Shown in pieces: positions 7,676 to 16,991 of a stretch of DNA of 64,000 nt. The stretch's first letter is position 1; every line of letters begins with the position of its first letter. The position numbers and the translations under genes were made by a program. The DNA is taken from positions 9,330 through 73,329 of the forward strand of contig CAZWVI010000014.1 of NCBI GenBank assembly GCA_964637165.1, in the 5' to 3' direction. Origin of the DNA: CAZWVI01 sp964637165. Its GTDB lineage: Bacteria > Planctomycetota > UBA1135. The notes below the pieces were generated by a model. That model was given only the letters and a program-made list of their open reading frames with translations. It was not told the origin of the DNA and did no database searches.

Positions 7676-9481
7676 TTACTCTTGGGAAAGTACCGCAAGG
7701 AAAGCTTTTTGTGGCACTTCCACATTTCCAATCGATTTCATGCGTTTCTTTCCTTCTTTCTGTTTCTCGAGTAGCTTGCGCTTACGAGTGATGTCACCAC
7801 CGTAACACTTCGCGGTAACATTTTTGGACAGGGCGCGAATTGATTCACGCGCGATGATTTTTCCGCCGATTGCCGCTTGCAGGGCAATTTCAAACTGATG
7901 GCGTGGGATTTCTTTGCGTAATTTCTTGAGGATGGCGCGGCCACGACGTTCAGTAGTATCGCGGTGGCAGATTAATGACAGTGCGTCTGCTTCAACTCCT
8001 GAAACCAAGATCCGTACTTTGGCCAATTGACTGGCAACAAAGCGCGGTTCTTCGTAATTCATGGTTCCGTAGCCCTTAGTGCCTGATTTAAGTTTGTCGT
8101 AGAAATCGAAAATGATTTCGGACAAGGGTAAATCCCAAGTCAGCATCACTCGTGATGCTGACAAATGTTCTTGGCGTTGAAAAATTCCGCGGCGGTCGGA
8201 ACACAACTTCATAACTGGTCCAATTGATTCCGTCGGAAGAATCAAGTGGGTGACTACCATTGGTTCGCGCAATTCTGAAAATAAAGTCGGGTCTGGAAGT
8301 TCACCAGGCGAGTGAATAACCTTGGTGCTACCGTCCATCATTTGCACCTCATAAGGAACAGTAGGGGCGGTTTGCACGACATCGAGATTTGATTCGCGCT
8401 CCAAACGTTCTTGCACAATTTCCATGTGCAGTAGCCCGAGGAAACCACAACGGAAGCCAAAGCCGAGTGCGTCTGATGATTCAGGCTCGAAAATGATGCT
8501 CGAGTCATTTAGCTTTAGGGTTTTTAGCGCAGCCCTTAGGTTTTCAAAGTCACCAGAACTTGTTGGGTAGATGCCACACCAAACCATTGGTTGTGGTTCG
8601 CGGTAGCCTTGCAAAGCTTCAGCGCGCTCACCTTTGAAAACGGTGACGGTATCGCCAACACGCACATCTTCGAGTCGTTTGATATTTGAAATCAAGTAAC
8701 CAGCTTCGCCAGGCCCAAGCGACTTATGGGGAGTCATGTCTGGCATAAACTTCCCAAGTTCCAAAACTTCATAGCCTGCGTCGGCACCGAGCATATAAAT
8801 TTGGTCGCCCTTGGTGATTACGCCATCAATCATTCTCAAGTAGACGACAATTCCACGGTATTCATCAAACTTTGCGTCGAAAATAAGTGCTCGCAGAGGT
8901 TTGTTCTCATCGCCTTCTGGCGCAGGAATTTTTTCAACTACTGCACGGATAATATCTTCAACGCCTTCACCTGTTTTTGCCGAGCAGTGGTAAGCCGATT
9001 CTTTTTCTAAAAGTAAAACATGCTCAAGTTCTTCAGCGATTTCAGCAGGCCGCGCGTGAGGCAAATCAACTTTGTTAAATACCGGCACCACTTCCATGTT
9101 TTGATCCATGGCCAGCATCGCATTGGCTACGGTTTGCGCTTGAATGCCTTGAGCGGCATCGATTAGCAAGAGTGCGCCCTCACAAGCCTGCAATGATTTT
9201 TCAACCTCGTAGGCGAAATCAACGTGGCCTGGAGTATCAATTAAGTTGAGTAAATATTCAACCCCGTCGACCTTAGCCTTAAGTGCCACGGCAGCGGCCT
9301 TAATGGTGATCCCCCGTTCTTTTTCGAGGTCCATGGAGTCGAGCATTTGCTCACCAGATCTTCGTTTTTCGACAGCTCCGGTCATTACCAAAAAACGATC
9401 GGCCAAGGTTGATTTACCATGATCGATGTGAGCAATGATCGAAAAGTTGCGGATGCGTTCCGGCGGGAACGGTTTGGACAT
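7676..9481 (-). CDS. lepA: Elongation factor 4 (LepA GTPase)
   Basis: 601 residues, normal length. G1 AHIDHGKST, G2 RGITI, G3 DTPGH and G4 NKVDLP are all visible, and the LepA-specific C-terminal domain (LLEKQKEGKKRMKSIG) is complete. The protein is a ribosome-associated translational GTPase. It lies 4 nt after rdgB and 5 nt before lepB; lepA-lepB adjacency is a widely conserved gene order. Confidence 0.97.
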   Translation of the reverse strand: MSKPFPPERIRNFSIIAHIDHGKSTLADRFLVMTGAVEKRRSGEQMLDSMDLEKERGITIKAAAVALKAKVDGVEYLLNLIDTPGHVDFAYEVEKSLQACEGALLLIDAAQGIQAQTVANAMLAMDQNMEVVPVFNKVDLPHARPAEIAEELEHVLLLEKESAYHCSAKTGEGVEDIIRAVVEKIPAPEGDENKPLRALIFDAKFDEYRGIVVYLRMIDGVITKGDQIYMLGADAGYEVLELGKFMPDMTPHKSLGPGEAGYLISNIKRLEDVRVGDTVTVFKGERAEALQGYREPQPMVWCGIYPTSSGDFENLRAALKTLKLNDSSIIFEPESSDALGFGFRCGFLGLLHMEIVQERLERESNLDVVQTAPTVPYEVQMMDGSTKVIHSPGELPDPTLFSELREPMVVTHLILPTESIGPVMKLCSDRRGIFQRQEHLSASRVMLTWDLPLSEIIFDFYDKLKSGTKGYGTMNYEEPRFVASQLAKVRILVSGVEADALSLICHRDTTERRGRAILKKLRKEIPRHQFEIALQAAIGGKIIARESIRALSKNVTAKCYGGDITRKRKLLEKQKEGKKRMKSIGNVEVPQKAFLAVLSQE

Positions 9482-9485
9482 CGAT

Positions 9486-10127
9486 TCAGGAGGGGAGTAC
9501 TTGGGCTAACACCTGTCGCACTTTGGCGATGGCCACGCCGCGGTGACTAACGGCGGCCTTTTCAGGTGATGAAAGGTGGGCGAAGGTACGCCCGGATTCC
9601 TCATGATAAAAGAGCGGGTCATAACCGAAACCGTCAGAGCCGTCAGCTTCCTCGGTTATTCGGCCAGCAACGGAACCATCAACTGCAAATAACAATTCGT
9701 CACCCTTGGCAACTGCAATGGTGCACCAAAACGAAGCGCCACGTAAGTCGGGTGACAAACCTGCCAGCTTCTTCAGCAGCAGGGTGTTGTTGGCCGCATC
9801 GCGAATTTCGCGTGGCTCATTTTCTGAAAGACCGGCAAAGCGTGCCGAAAAAACTCCAGGTGCGCCATCGAGAGCATCAACACATAGGCCAGAATCGTCT
9901 GCCATAGCCCACACGTCTTCGCCGATTTGTTCGGCCGCGGCTTGGGCCGCGGAAAAAGCTTTCTTGATTGCGTTATCAAGAAAATTATCTTTATCTTCGT
10001 CAACCTCGGGAAGACCGTTGGGTAAATCTTTTGGAGATAGAATTTCGACTGGCAAGTCTGCGCACATTGCCCGAAGTTCGGCCAACTTCTTGGAATTTCC
10101 AGAGGCTAGGAGGAGGCGTTGTTGCAT
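9486..10127 (-). CDS. rdgB: XTP/dITP diphosphatase (RdgB/HAM1 family)
   Basis: 213 residues. The family's N-terminal LASGNSKKLAEL, central ADDSGLCVDALDGAPGVFSARFAG and C-terminal DGFGYDPLF and SHRG segments are intact. The enzyme removes non-canonical purine nucleoside triphosphates (XTP, ITP) by pyrophosphohydrolysis. It starts 2 nt after the phosphoesterase gene; in many bacteria rdgB follows rph directly, so the phosphoesterase gene interrupts that usual pair. Confidence 0.95.
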   Translation of the reverse strand: MQQRLLLASGNSKKLAELRAMCADLPVEILSPKDLPNGLPEVDEDKDNFLDNAIKKAFSAAQAAAEQIGEDVWAMADDSGLCVDALDGAPGVFSARFAGLSENEPREIRDAANNTLLLKKLAGLSPDLRGASFWCTIAVAKGDELLFAVDGSVAGRITEEADGSDGFGYDPLFYHEESGRTFAHLSSPEKAAVSHRGVAIAKVRQVLAQVLPS

Positions 10128-10129
10128 GA

Positions 10130-11344
10130 TTAATCAAGCGGCCACCACGAAATGTTGTCGGGAGGAGTGAGCCCCCAACCATGCGCGTCAGCTGGCATAT
10201 TTAATTGCGCCCACGAAAAGTCCGGACTTTGTTGCGCGCGGAATTCGCCCAGCAATATTCGCGCACTATCTCCATTTGCGCCAAGTCCCTCACCGGCAAT
10301 GATAGTGTGCAAGCCTTGATCGGAAAAATCAAAGGAGTGGTGAATGTGACCACAAAGCCAGGCGTTTACTCCCAGCTCCTTGGCTTTAGCGCGCAACCAA
10401 TTGGCTTCGCCAGAACGATTGAGCGCGTGCGCTCCTTTTTCTTTGCGTTGACCAAGCATTACTCGCGGATCAAGTAGTGGCTTGTGGGTGTAGACAATTA
10501 CTTGCTCTCGCTGTTCTTTTGGAAGTTCCTCAAACCATTCAAGCAAATCTCCGCGCTCACCGCCCCATGCTGGCACTGTATCAGCAGCAGTATCCAAACT
10601 TAAAAACCATAATCCATTTAAGTTGAAGGCACTGTTGAGTGGCGCAAAGTGCTCCATGAAAAATTTGAAGCGGTAACGATGACCACCATGGAAATCGTGA
10701 TTGCCGACTGCCGTGTAGATTGGAATTGGTGATTGATTCCAAATCTTCGCACCCGAATCAAAGTCGGCATCAATGTAGGCAATATCTCCCAAGTGCAAAA
10801 TAAACTGTGCGCCTAAGTCAGCGGCGCGCTTGAAGCACCAGGCCATTTCACCGCGCCCACCGCCATCTCCGATGACCGCAAACTTGGTGGTAATTGACTT
10901 CGGCATTTTTACTGCAACAGCACAATTTTGGTTTGCACCTAAAGTGAATTTTAAACGTAGTTCCAATCCAACTCGACTAGCCGTAACTCCGTTGGCAAGT
11001 TGCAAATCACTTTGCGGGTGAATGTTTTCAATAACGACTTCACCTGTCCAACCGGTGCTTTCGGCGACAAACAAAAAATCCGGCTCTGGGCCGAACGCGC
11101 GATAAACAAAGTGCTTGCCGGTGTCTTTCCGCAAAAAAGCTTGATTTGCGTTTACCTTCAGATTGCCGCTTTGGTTGCTGAATTCGGTACTTTGTGGGTG
11201 TGGAGTCGGGTCATATTGCAGCGGTGGATAGCGCAATCCTTGCCACAAGCCGTTGGCCAATAGGAGCAATAAAAAAATCCCTAGTACGCGTGCCCAACGC
11301 CTTTTCCTAGGACGTTTGCTTTGCTCGGCTAGAGCTTCATTCAA
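10130..11344 (-). CDS. Membrane-anchored calcineurin-like metallophosphoesterase
   Basis: 404 residues with an N-terminal basic patch and membrane segment (residues ~13-35), so the catalytic domain probably faces the periplasm. Metal-binding motifs in order: VIGDGGG, HLGDIAY, VGNHDFHGG, VYTHKP and CGHIHHS. Residues ~40-155 before the catalytic domain look like a beta-sandwich, as in purple acid phosphatases. Substrate unknown. The start overlaps the rph stop by 4 nt. Confidence 0.85.
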   Translation of the reverse strand: MNEALAEQSKRPRKRRWARVLGIFLLLLLANGLWQGLRYPPLQYDPTPHPQSTEFSNQSGNLKVNANQAFLRKDTGKHFVYRAFGPEPDFLFVAESTGWTGEVVIENIHPQSDLQLANGVTASRVGLELRLKFTLGANQNCAVAVKMPKSITTKFAVIGDGGGRGEMAWCFKRAADLGAQFILHLGDIAYIDADFDSGAKIWNQSPIPIYTAVGNHDFHGGHRYRFKFFMEHFAPLNSAFNLNGLWFLSLDTAADTVPAWGGERGDLLEWFEELPKEQREQVIVYTHKPLLDPRVMLGQRKEKGAHALNRSGEANWLRAKAKELGVNAWLCGHIHHSFDFSDQGLHTIIAGEGLGANGDSARILLGEFRAQQSPDFSWAQLNMPADAHGWGLTPPDNISWWPLD

Positions 11345-12066
11345 ACGTTCACTCCATCTTCGACAGCAAGTTTTTGCTGAACACTTAATTCTTTAACACC
11401 GGCAACACCAAGATCAATTAGGCGGTCAAGAACCTCTCTTTCAAATGGCTCCCCTTCGGCTGTTCCTTGAACCTCGATAATTTTGCCGGAGGCAGTTGCA
11501 ATCACGTTCATGTCAACATCGGCCTCGTAGTCTTCGCCGTAATCTAAGTCCAAAACTTCACAACCGGCGACAACTCCAACTGAAACTGCGGCCAACCATT
11601 CGCGCAAGGGCCAGTGACGTAATTGTCCGCGACCTTGCAAAGTTTGTAGAGCATCGTAAAGCGCAACCGCGGCCCCAGTAATACTGGCACACCGCGTTCC
11701 GCCATCGGCTTGAATTACATCGCAATCTACGTGTAATGAAAAATCTGGGAATGCCGAAAGATCGACCACCGCCCGTAAAGCGCGGCCGATTAGTCGTTGG
11801 ATTTCAATCGAACGGCCGTCGCGTTTTTGAAACTCGCGCGCCTTGCGGCCCTCGACAGAACCCGGCAGCATTGAATACTCTGCCGTTAGCCACCCTTGGC
11901 CTTTAGATTTTTGAAAGTGTGGAACTTTGGTGATGGCACTAACCGTGCACAGAACTCGAGTGCGACCACATTCAATTAACACCGAACCTTCAGCGTTGTC
12001 GGTGAAATTGCGGGTGATGCGAAGTTCGCGTAAAGCGTCGTCGGTACGTCCGTTTAGTCGTTGCAT
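11341..12066 (-). CDS. rph: Ribonuclease PH
   Basis: 241 residues, typical length. Phosphate- and RNA-binding elements are evident: RNFTDNAEGSVLIECGRT, EYSMLPGS, EGRKAREFQKRDGR, QADGGTRCASITGA and LDLDYGEDYEADVDMN. The enzyme is a phosphorolytic 3' exonuclease that trims tRNA precursors. It overlaps birA by 13 nt upstream and the phosphoesterase by 4 nt downstream. Confidence 0.96.
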   Translation of the reverse strand: MQRLNGRTDDALRELRITRNFTDNAEGSVLIECGRTRVLCTVSAITKVPHFQKSKGQGWLTAEYSMLPGSVEGRKAREFQKRDGRSIEIQRLIGRALRAVVDLSAFPDFSLHVDCDVIQADGGTRCASITGAAVALYDALQTLQGRGQLRHWPLREWLAAVSVGVVAGCEVLDLDYGEDYEADVDMNVIATASGKIIEVQGTAEGEPFEREVLDRLIDLGVAGVKELSVQQKLAVEDGVNV

Positions 12067-12848
12067 GGTTTTGGTAATTTGGCGATGCTTGGCAGCATCC
12101 CGAGGGGGAATTGTCGGGGATTTGAATTACCCCACTTAAGGCCATCGCGAATCGAGAATTCTACCAGTCTTCCGCTAGGCATGGTGGCATCATCTGGGGC
12201 ATAAACCCCGTTTGGTGCCCATTGCCGCAAGCGACCTAAGAATTCATTTTCGAGAGCGCTGGCACCAACCAAAATATGGGCCCGCCAACGTTTTTCAAGC
12301 TCCCAAAGAAAGCGCACCATGAATGCTTCTCGACTGATTGCGCAATTGTTGGCGGCGACTTTACAAGTGGCATAGTCGGCTATGTCCTTTGGTGGGGCGG
12401 TGTTTAGATTTACTCCGATTCCAATCAGTAAATCTTTCCCGTCGGCCGGCATTTCTGAGAGCAAACCCGAAACCTTTGCCAATCCCTGAGTCGGCGTGTG
12501 AAGCAACACATCATTCGGCCACTTCAAGGCGCTTGCTTGTTTTGAAAAATGTTCGCATGTGGCAGCTAAGGCGCAAGCACATAAAAGACCTCCGGCTAAT
12601 GCCGGCTCCGGAGGCTCGACACGTAAAGTGAAACTGAGATTTTCATTAGGTGGTCCACTCCACCAATCACGTGCTTTACGCCCACGTCCTGATTCTTGCT
12701 CTAAGGCAATTACTAAATCAGGTGGGTGGTCCTCCTTGGACACACTCTTCAAATAATCCGAAGTGCTAGTGCATTTATCTAACACCAATATTTGCCGAGC
12801 GAAATAGCGTCGCGCCGGCAAGGCACGCATGATGCGCGCTCTATCCAC
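12054..12848 (-). CDS. birA: Biotin--protein ligase, catalytic form
   Basis: 264 residues without an N-terminal helix-turn-helix, so a monofunctional ligase rather than a BirA repressor. Motifs: SGRGRKARDWWS (biotinyl-AMP loop), LKWPNDVLL, KVSGLLSE (catalytic Lys) and IGIGVNLN. It activates biotin with ATP and attaches it to biotin carboxyl carrier protein. The GTG start shares one base with the sigma-factor stop (TAGTG); an ATG six codons later is also possible. Confidence 0.92.
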   Translation of the reverse strand: MDRARIMRALPARRYFARQILVLDKCTSTSDYLKSVSKEDHPPDLVIALEQESGRGRKARDWWSGPPNENLSFTLRVEPPEPALAGGLLCACALAATCEHFSKQASALKWPNDVLLHTPTQGLAKVSGLLSEMPADGKDLLIGIGVNLNTAPPKDIADYATCKVAANNCAISREAFMVRFLWELEKRWRAHILVGASALENEFLGRLRQWAPNGVYAPDDATMPSGRLVEFSIRDGLKWGNSNPRQFPLGMLPSIAKLPKPCND

Positions 12849-13663
12849 TATGCCGCAGGTGGCTCAAGCCGTTCGCGGAGGCGTTTCAACACGTTGGAGT
12901 GAATTTGGCAAACTCGTGATTCGGTAATGCCAAGTCGTTCGCCAATCTCGCGCAAAGTAAGTCCATCTTGGTAATAACCTTGCAAGATGGATTTTTCTTT
13001 GTCGCCCAAGTTCTTAACCATAGCTCGCCAGCGGTCATCAGCTTGAACTTTCTCCGCGGGGTCGCTTGAGGTCGCTTCACCAATTGTGTCGATGCCAATT
13101 ACCACATCACCGGCACCAGTAGGGTCAGACTTGCGGTCGCTAACATTTAGAATCGATCGTGGTGTTGCCTTTTTAATGGCAACGTTCAAATCTGATTCAT
13201 CAACTTCAAGCGCTTTGGAAAGTTCGGCGTCGGTTGGTTCGCAACCGTAACGAGTAATCCAGGCTTGGCGAGCACGGTCTAGCTTAGTTGCACGTTGGCG
13301 AACTAAACGCGGAACCCAATCTTGGGAACGGAGCGCGTCAAGAATTGCTCCGCGAATTCTGGTTGAGCAATACGTTTTAAATTTAATATTGCGGCTAGGA
13401 TCGAATTTGTCGATGGCATCCATTAAGCCGAAGGTGCCTTCCTGAGCTAAATCGTCAGAGTCAACAGACTTTGGCAATTTTGCACACATGCGTTCGGCAA
13501 TAAACCGCACCAAGCGGGTATGTTTTTCGACGATGAGGTTTTTCCACTTCTGGTCCTTAGTTTCCAGATAGCGCACGCACAATTCTTCCGTGCTTAGCTC
13601 CTGCTCAGGCTTGTTCGAAGGGTCGGGCTCAACACTCATCACACTAGATGATAGGGTGGTCAT
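12848..13663 (-). CDS. Sigma-70 family sigma factor, FliA/WhiG type
   Basis: 271 residues with region 2 (SDDLAQEGTFGLMDAIDKFDP, IKFKTYCSTRIRG), the FliA/WhiG-typical ALRSQDWVPRLVR, a region 3 segment with EPTDAELSKAL, and region 4 ending LTLREIGERLGITESRVCQIHS. This group directs flagellar or developmental regulons in other bacteria. No flagellar, chemotaxis or anti-sigma gene is near; the neighbours are housekeeping genes, so its regulon here is unknown. The gene starts 9 nt after apt; ATG codon 9 is an alternative start. Confidence 0.93.
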   Translation of the reverse strand: MTTLSSSVMSVEPDPSNKPEQELSTEELCVRYLETKDQKWKNLIVEKHTRLVRFIAERMCAKLPKSVDSDDLAQEGTFGLMDAIDKFDPSRNIKFKTYCSTRIRGAILDALRSQDWVPRLVRQRATKLDRARQAWITRYGCEPTDAELSKALEVDESDLNVAIKKATPRSILNVSDRKSDPTGAGDVVIGIDTIGEATSSDPAEKVQADDRWRAMVKNLGDKEKSILQGYYQDGLTLREIGERLGITESRVCQIHSNVLKRLRERLEPPAA

Positions 13664-13672
13664 GCAAAAAAA

Positions 13673-14206
13673 TTAAACGTGGACGAGGCTAATCACGTCC
13701 ATGCCGTGTAGTTTGTCGCGTCCAGCCAGAAAATCCAGCTCAACCGCAAAGACTGCGGCCACAACTTCAGTGCCGAGGCGTCGCACTAGATTGACCGAAG
13801 CCGAAGCGGTTCCACCCGTGGCGAGTAGGTCGTCAACCAAAACAACGCGGTCGCCGGGGCCGGCCGCATCGGTGTGAACTTCCAAAGTATTTGATCCGTA
13901 TTCGAGATCATAGGATTCCTCGATGGTTTGCCAGGGGAGTTTGCCAGGTTTGCGCAAGGGAATGAGCGATGCTTCGAGTCGCTCAGCCATCGGTGCGCCG
14001 AAGAGAAAGCCGCGCGATTCGATCGCTGCAATATGGGTCGGCCGCAAGTGGCGAACGCGGTCAGTTAGTTGGTCAACCGCCGCTTTGAAGGCGATTGGCG
14101 ATGTAAGCATGGGGGTGATGTCCTTGAACACGATTCCTGGTTTAGGGAAATCGGGAACATCACGTAGGTAGTCGGCAAGATTGATTTGTTCGGTCACGGA
14201 TTCCAT
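13673..14206 (-). CDS. apt: Adenine phosphoribosyltransferase
   Basis: 177 residues. The PRPP-binding motif VVLVDDLLATGGTA and the family segments FPKPGIVFKDITP and IAAIESRGFLFG are intact. It salvages adenine to AMP using PRPP. Start and argS stop share one base (TAATG), so translation is probably coupled. Confidence 0.96.
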   Translation of the reverse strand: MESVTEQINLADYLRDVPDFPKPGIVFKDITPMLTSPIAFKAAVDQLTDRVRHLRPTHIAAIESRGFLFGAPMAERLEASLIPLRKPGKLPWQTIEESYDLEYGSNTLEVHTDAAGPGDRVVLVDDLLATGGTASASVNLVRRLGTEVVAAVFAVELDFLAGRDKLHGMDVISLVHV

Positions 14207-15909
14207 TACATTTCGTTAGGAGTTGGGACGCCCAGAATAGCAAGGCCATCGGCGAGAATGCGGCGCAGCATGTCAATTGCATAAAGGCGCGCACTTTCAG
14301 TTGCTTCGCCAGAGCCAAGGACGCGTTTGTCTTTGTAGAAGAAATTTCCAGCAGCGCCAAGTTTTAGTAAGTAGGTTGCCAACACCATTGGTTCACGCTT
14401 CTCCCAAGCTTCACGTAAGGCCAACGGGTAGCGGCCAAGCGCAATTAATAGTTCGGGGCTGTCAGCCAATTCCTTGGAATCGATTTGCTTATAGTTCGGT
14501 GTTGGACGGTCAGCCTTGCGTAAAATCGCACAGCAACGCGCGTGAGTGTATTGCAAGTAAGGACCGGTGTCGCCCTCGAATGAAAGAACTTCTTTCCAAT
14601 CGAAAATCACATCTTTTTGCCGCTGATGTTTTAAGTCGTGGAAAATAACCGCACCAACACCAACCATTTCGGCAGTATCTTGCTTATTTGCCAGGTCGGG
14701 ATTTTTTTCTTCGATTACTTCGAGGGCTAATTCGACGGCGCGATCTAATACATCTTCAAGAGTTAGAACGCGTCCTTGGCGAGTGGAGAGTTTTCCTTCG
14801 CCTAGACGAATCATTCCAAACGGAATGTGCTCCATGCGCTCGGCCCAATCGCAACCCCCTTTTTTAAGGACGGTGCTGAACTGGTTGAAGTGCAATGTTT
14901 GTTCGCCACCGAATACATACAACATGCGTTCGAATTCGAATTCGCTCCAGCGTGAACGGGCGGCGGCTAAATCACGCGTCGCATATAAAGTTGTTCCGTG
15001 TGAAGTTTTTACTAAGCATGGAGTTTTTATTCCATGGTCGTCAAGCTTGATTAATGTAGCGCCCTCATCTTCTTCAGTGATGCCACATTCTTCAAGCCAG
15101 TTTAGAGTTTCGTCAAGCTTGTCCTCGTACCAAGATTCACCGCGAACAAAATCAAAGTCGCAACCGAGTCGCGTGAAAGTGCGGTTGAATTCACTTAAGG
15201 AGAGTTCGGTAAATGTTTTCCAAGTCGCACGAGTTTGATTGTCGTCGCCAGATTCTAACTCTTTAAATGCAACTTTAGCTTCCTGACCTAAGGTCTCGTC
15301 TTCTTTTTCGAGTTGGTGATAGCGCACGTAAAGGTCGAGCAAGTGTTTGATTGGCGCATTTTTTAATTGCTCTTCATCTCCCCAACGTTGCCAAGCGGCG
15401 ACCAGTTTTCCGAATTGTGAGCCCCAATCTCCAAGGTGATTGATGCGCACAACGTCGTGGCCAAGTTTGCTGGCCAAACGTCCCAAACAAGCTCCAATCG
15501 CCGTGGAGCGCAAGTGGCCAACGTGCATTGGCTTGGCGATATTGGGCGAACTGTATTCGACCACGACCCGACCACTTAGTTGGCCGTCGGCATAATTCTT
15601 TGATTCGCAATCGCGACTTATTCTTTCGGCAAGAATGTCGCGGCTAATTGTGAAGTTTAAAAATGGCCCCGCGGCATTCGCGCTAGTGTTCTCAATAACT
15701 AATTCAGTTGCTAAAAAGTTTGCCAATTCGGCAGGGTTCTTACCAGCGTCCTTGGCAAATCGAAAACATGGCAAGGCGAAGTCGCCAAGCTTCTCATCGC
15801 GTGGCCGCTCTAGTTTGAAGTCCTCAACATTTTTATTTAAAGAATCTGCCAGGGCTTGGCGGATTTGCAAATCGAAATAGTCAAGTCCGTAAAGAGGGGA
15901 ATTATTCAT
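14206..15909 (-). CDS. argS: Arginyl-tRNA synthetase
   Basis: 567 residues from the ATG at 15909, which overlaps the HD-gene stop by 8 nt; a longer reading to 16008 would add 33 residues without family similarity. The HIGH motif is PNIAKPMHVGH, the KMSKS region is the degenerate KLSTRQG usual for ArgRS, and the Arg-tRNA synthetase additional domain 1 is at the N-terminus. The C-terminal DALR domain ends normally. Charges tRNA-Arg. Confidence 0.96.
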   Translation of the reverse strand: MNNSPLYGLDYFDLQIRQALADSLNKNVEDFKLERPRDEKLGDFALPCFRFAKDAGKNPAELANFLATELVIENTSANAAGPFLNFTISRDILAERISRDCESKNYADGQLSGRVVVEYSSPNIAKPMHVGHLRSTAIGACLGRLASKLGHDVVRINHLGDWGSQFGKLVAAWQRWGDEEQLKNAPIKHLLDLYVRYHQLEKEDETLGQEAKVAFKELESGDDNQTRATWKTFTELSLSEFNRTFTRLGCDFDFVRGESWYEDKLDETLNWLEECGITEEDEGATLIKLDDHGIKTPCLVKTSHGTTLYATRDLAAARSRWSEFEFERMLYVFGGEQTLHFNQFSTVLKKGGCDWAERMEHIPFGMIRLGEGKLSTRQGRVLTLEDVLDRAVELALEVIEEKNPDLANKQDTAEMVGVGAVIFHDLKHQRQKDVIFDWKEVLSFEGDTGPYLQYTHARCCAILRKADRPTPNYKQIDSKELADSPELLIALGRYPLALREAWEKREPMVLATYLLKLGAAGNFFYKDKRVLGSGEATESARLYAIDMLRRILADGLAILGVPTPNEM

Positions 15910-16510
15910 GCAAAGTATTTCCAAACAAATCACTAAGGACGCTAAACACTGGTTGGTCGAGATGCTGCTCGATGTGTTGCGCATGTTGCTGCGCAAGTTC
16001 CGCGGCACGCCGCATCCAGGTGGAATCGCCGTAACGCTTAATTAATTCATCGTGGCGGTCGTTAATCGGCACGATTGTGGTGTGGGCGACTGAGGAGTCG
16101 GCAATTGAGACAATGCTGTCCGCCAAAGACCAATCAAATTCACCGAGTTCTGCGAAAACCTTTTCTACAAAATCGTCTTTAACAAAATCAGCAGCGAGAA
16201 CTTCGTTGCGAGTGCGCCCTTTAATCCAATGAGTTAGGCATCCGCGCGCAGCTGCATGGTGGCCGAGTTCGCGCAACATTACGTAGCCACTCCAGCCATG
16301 AAGTGGCCCGTGAGTTTTGCAACGGCCGATGTCGTGTAATAAAGCTTGCGATTCGATTAACTCGCAATCGAGATTGAACTCGGGATTGGCCTCGGTTAGG
16401 GCTTGGCAAAGGCGGGCCGCAACTCGGCCAGCCTGTTGGCAATGGCGTGGCCAAGACTCGCCGCTTGGGGCGTATTCTGCGAGAATTTCGCGGGCTTTTG
16501 TCGGTTTCAC
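15902..16510 (-). CDS. HD-domain protein
   Basis: 202 residues. An early His (RHCQQAGRVA), the HD pair in ALLHDIGRCK and a later Asp in IADSSV fit the metal ligands of the HD phosphohydrolase superfamily. Small stand-alone HD proteins of this type often act on nucleotides, but substrate specificity is not visible. The GTG start overlaps the stop of the upstream Nudix gene by 4 nt (GTGA). Confidence 0.82.
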   Translation of the reverse strand: MKPTKAREILAEYAPSGESWPRHCQQAGRVAARLCQALTEANPEFNLDCELIESQALLHDIGRCKTHGPLHGWSGYVMLRELGHHAAARGCLTHWIKGRTRNEVLAADFVKDDFVEKVFAELGEFDWSLADSIVSIADSSVAHTTIVPINDRHDELIKRYGDSTWMRRAAELAQQHAQHIEQHLDQPVFSVLSDLFGNTLHE

Positions 16511-16974
16511 AGCGAGCAGATTCTACTTGCCGCGCGGACCAAAGTGCGCCGCAGTTCTTGTTCAACTAACAGTTCAAGAGCTTGGGCCGTGGAGCACCAT
16601 TGGAATTTGTCATGTTCACCGGAAATGCTTGGCTCTTCCGTGCAGCTTATGTTCGTTAAGTACATTACGACTCGCTTATAAGAACGTCCGTGCGGTTGAT
16701 AAATTGAACTATCGGCAAAATTTTCGCAAAGCTGCTCGGAAGTGAAAGTCAATTTAGTTTCCTCGAATAGTTCGCGCAGGGCGCAGGCAATTAAATTTTC
16801 GTCTTGGTCCAAGTGACCTTTGGCAAAGCCCCAGCTCTGGTGTAACGAATTACGCAGCAACAGGAATTCAGGCGATTTGGCGTTGCGCCACACGACTACC
16901 CCAGATGCCATAATTGGATCTTCTGGGCTTCCAACACAAATGCGTCGCTTGGGATGATGTGATTTCACCAACAT
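16507..16974 (-). CDS. Nudix hydrolase, Ap4A-hydrolase-like
   Basis: 155 residues from the ATG at 16974; a later ATG at 16911 would start at MASGVVVW, close to where family members begin, so the first 21 residues are uncertain. The Nudix box is complete: G(H)LDQDE, seven residues, RELFEET, followed by L. GFAKGH before the box and the overall length resemble asymmetric bis(5'-nucleosyl)-tetraphosphatases. It is the first gene of the long minus-strand run and is divergent from the PyrK-like gene. Confidence 0.85.
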   Translation of the reverse strand: MLVKSHHPKRRICVGSPEDPIMASGVVVWRNAKSPEFLLLRNSLHQSWGFAKGHLDQDENLIACALRELFEETKLTFTSEQLCENFADSSIYQPHGRSYKRVVMYLTNISCTEEPSISGEHDKFQWCSTAQALELLVEQELRRTLVRAASRICSL

Positions 16975-16991
16975 ATCTTAAACTCTCTGCA

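Noticed and set aside
12848..13663. Flagellar sigma factor operon
   Set aside because: The protein resembles FliA, but no flagellar or chemotaxis gene is present in the window; the FliA/WhiG grouping alone does not imply motility.
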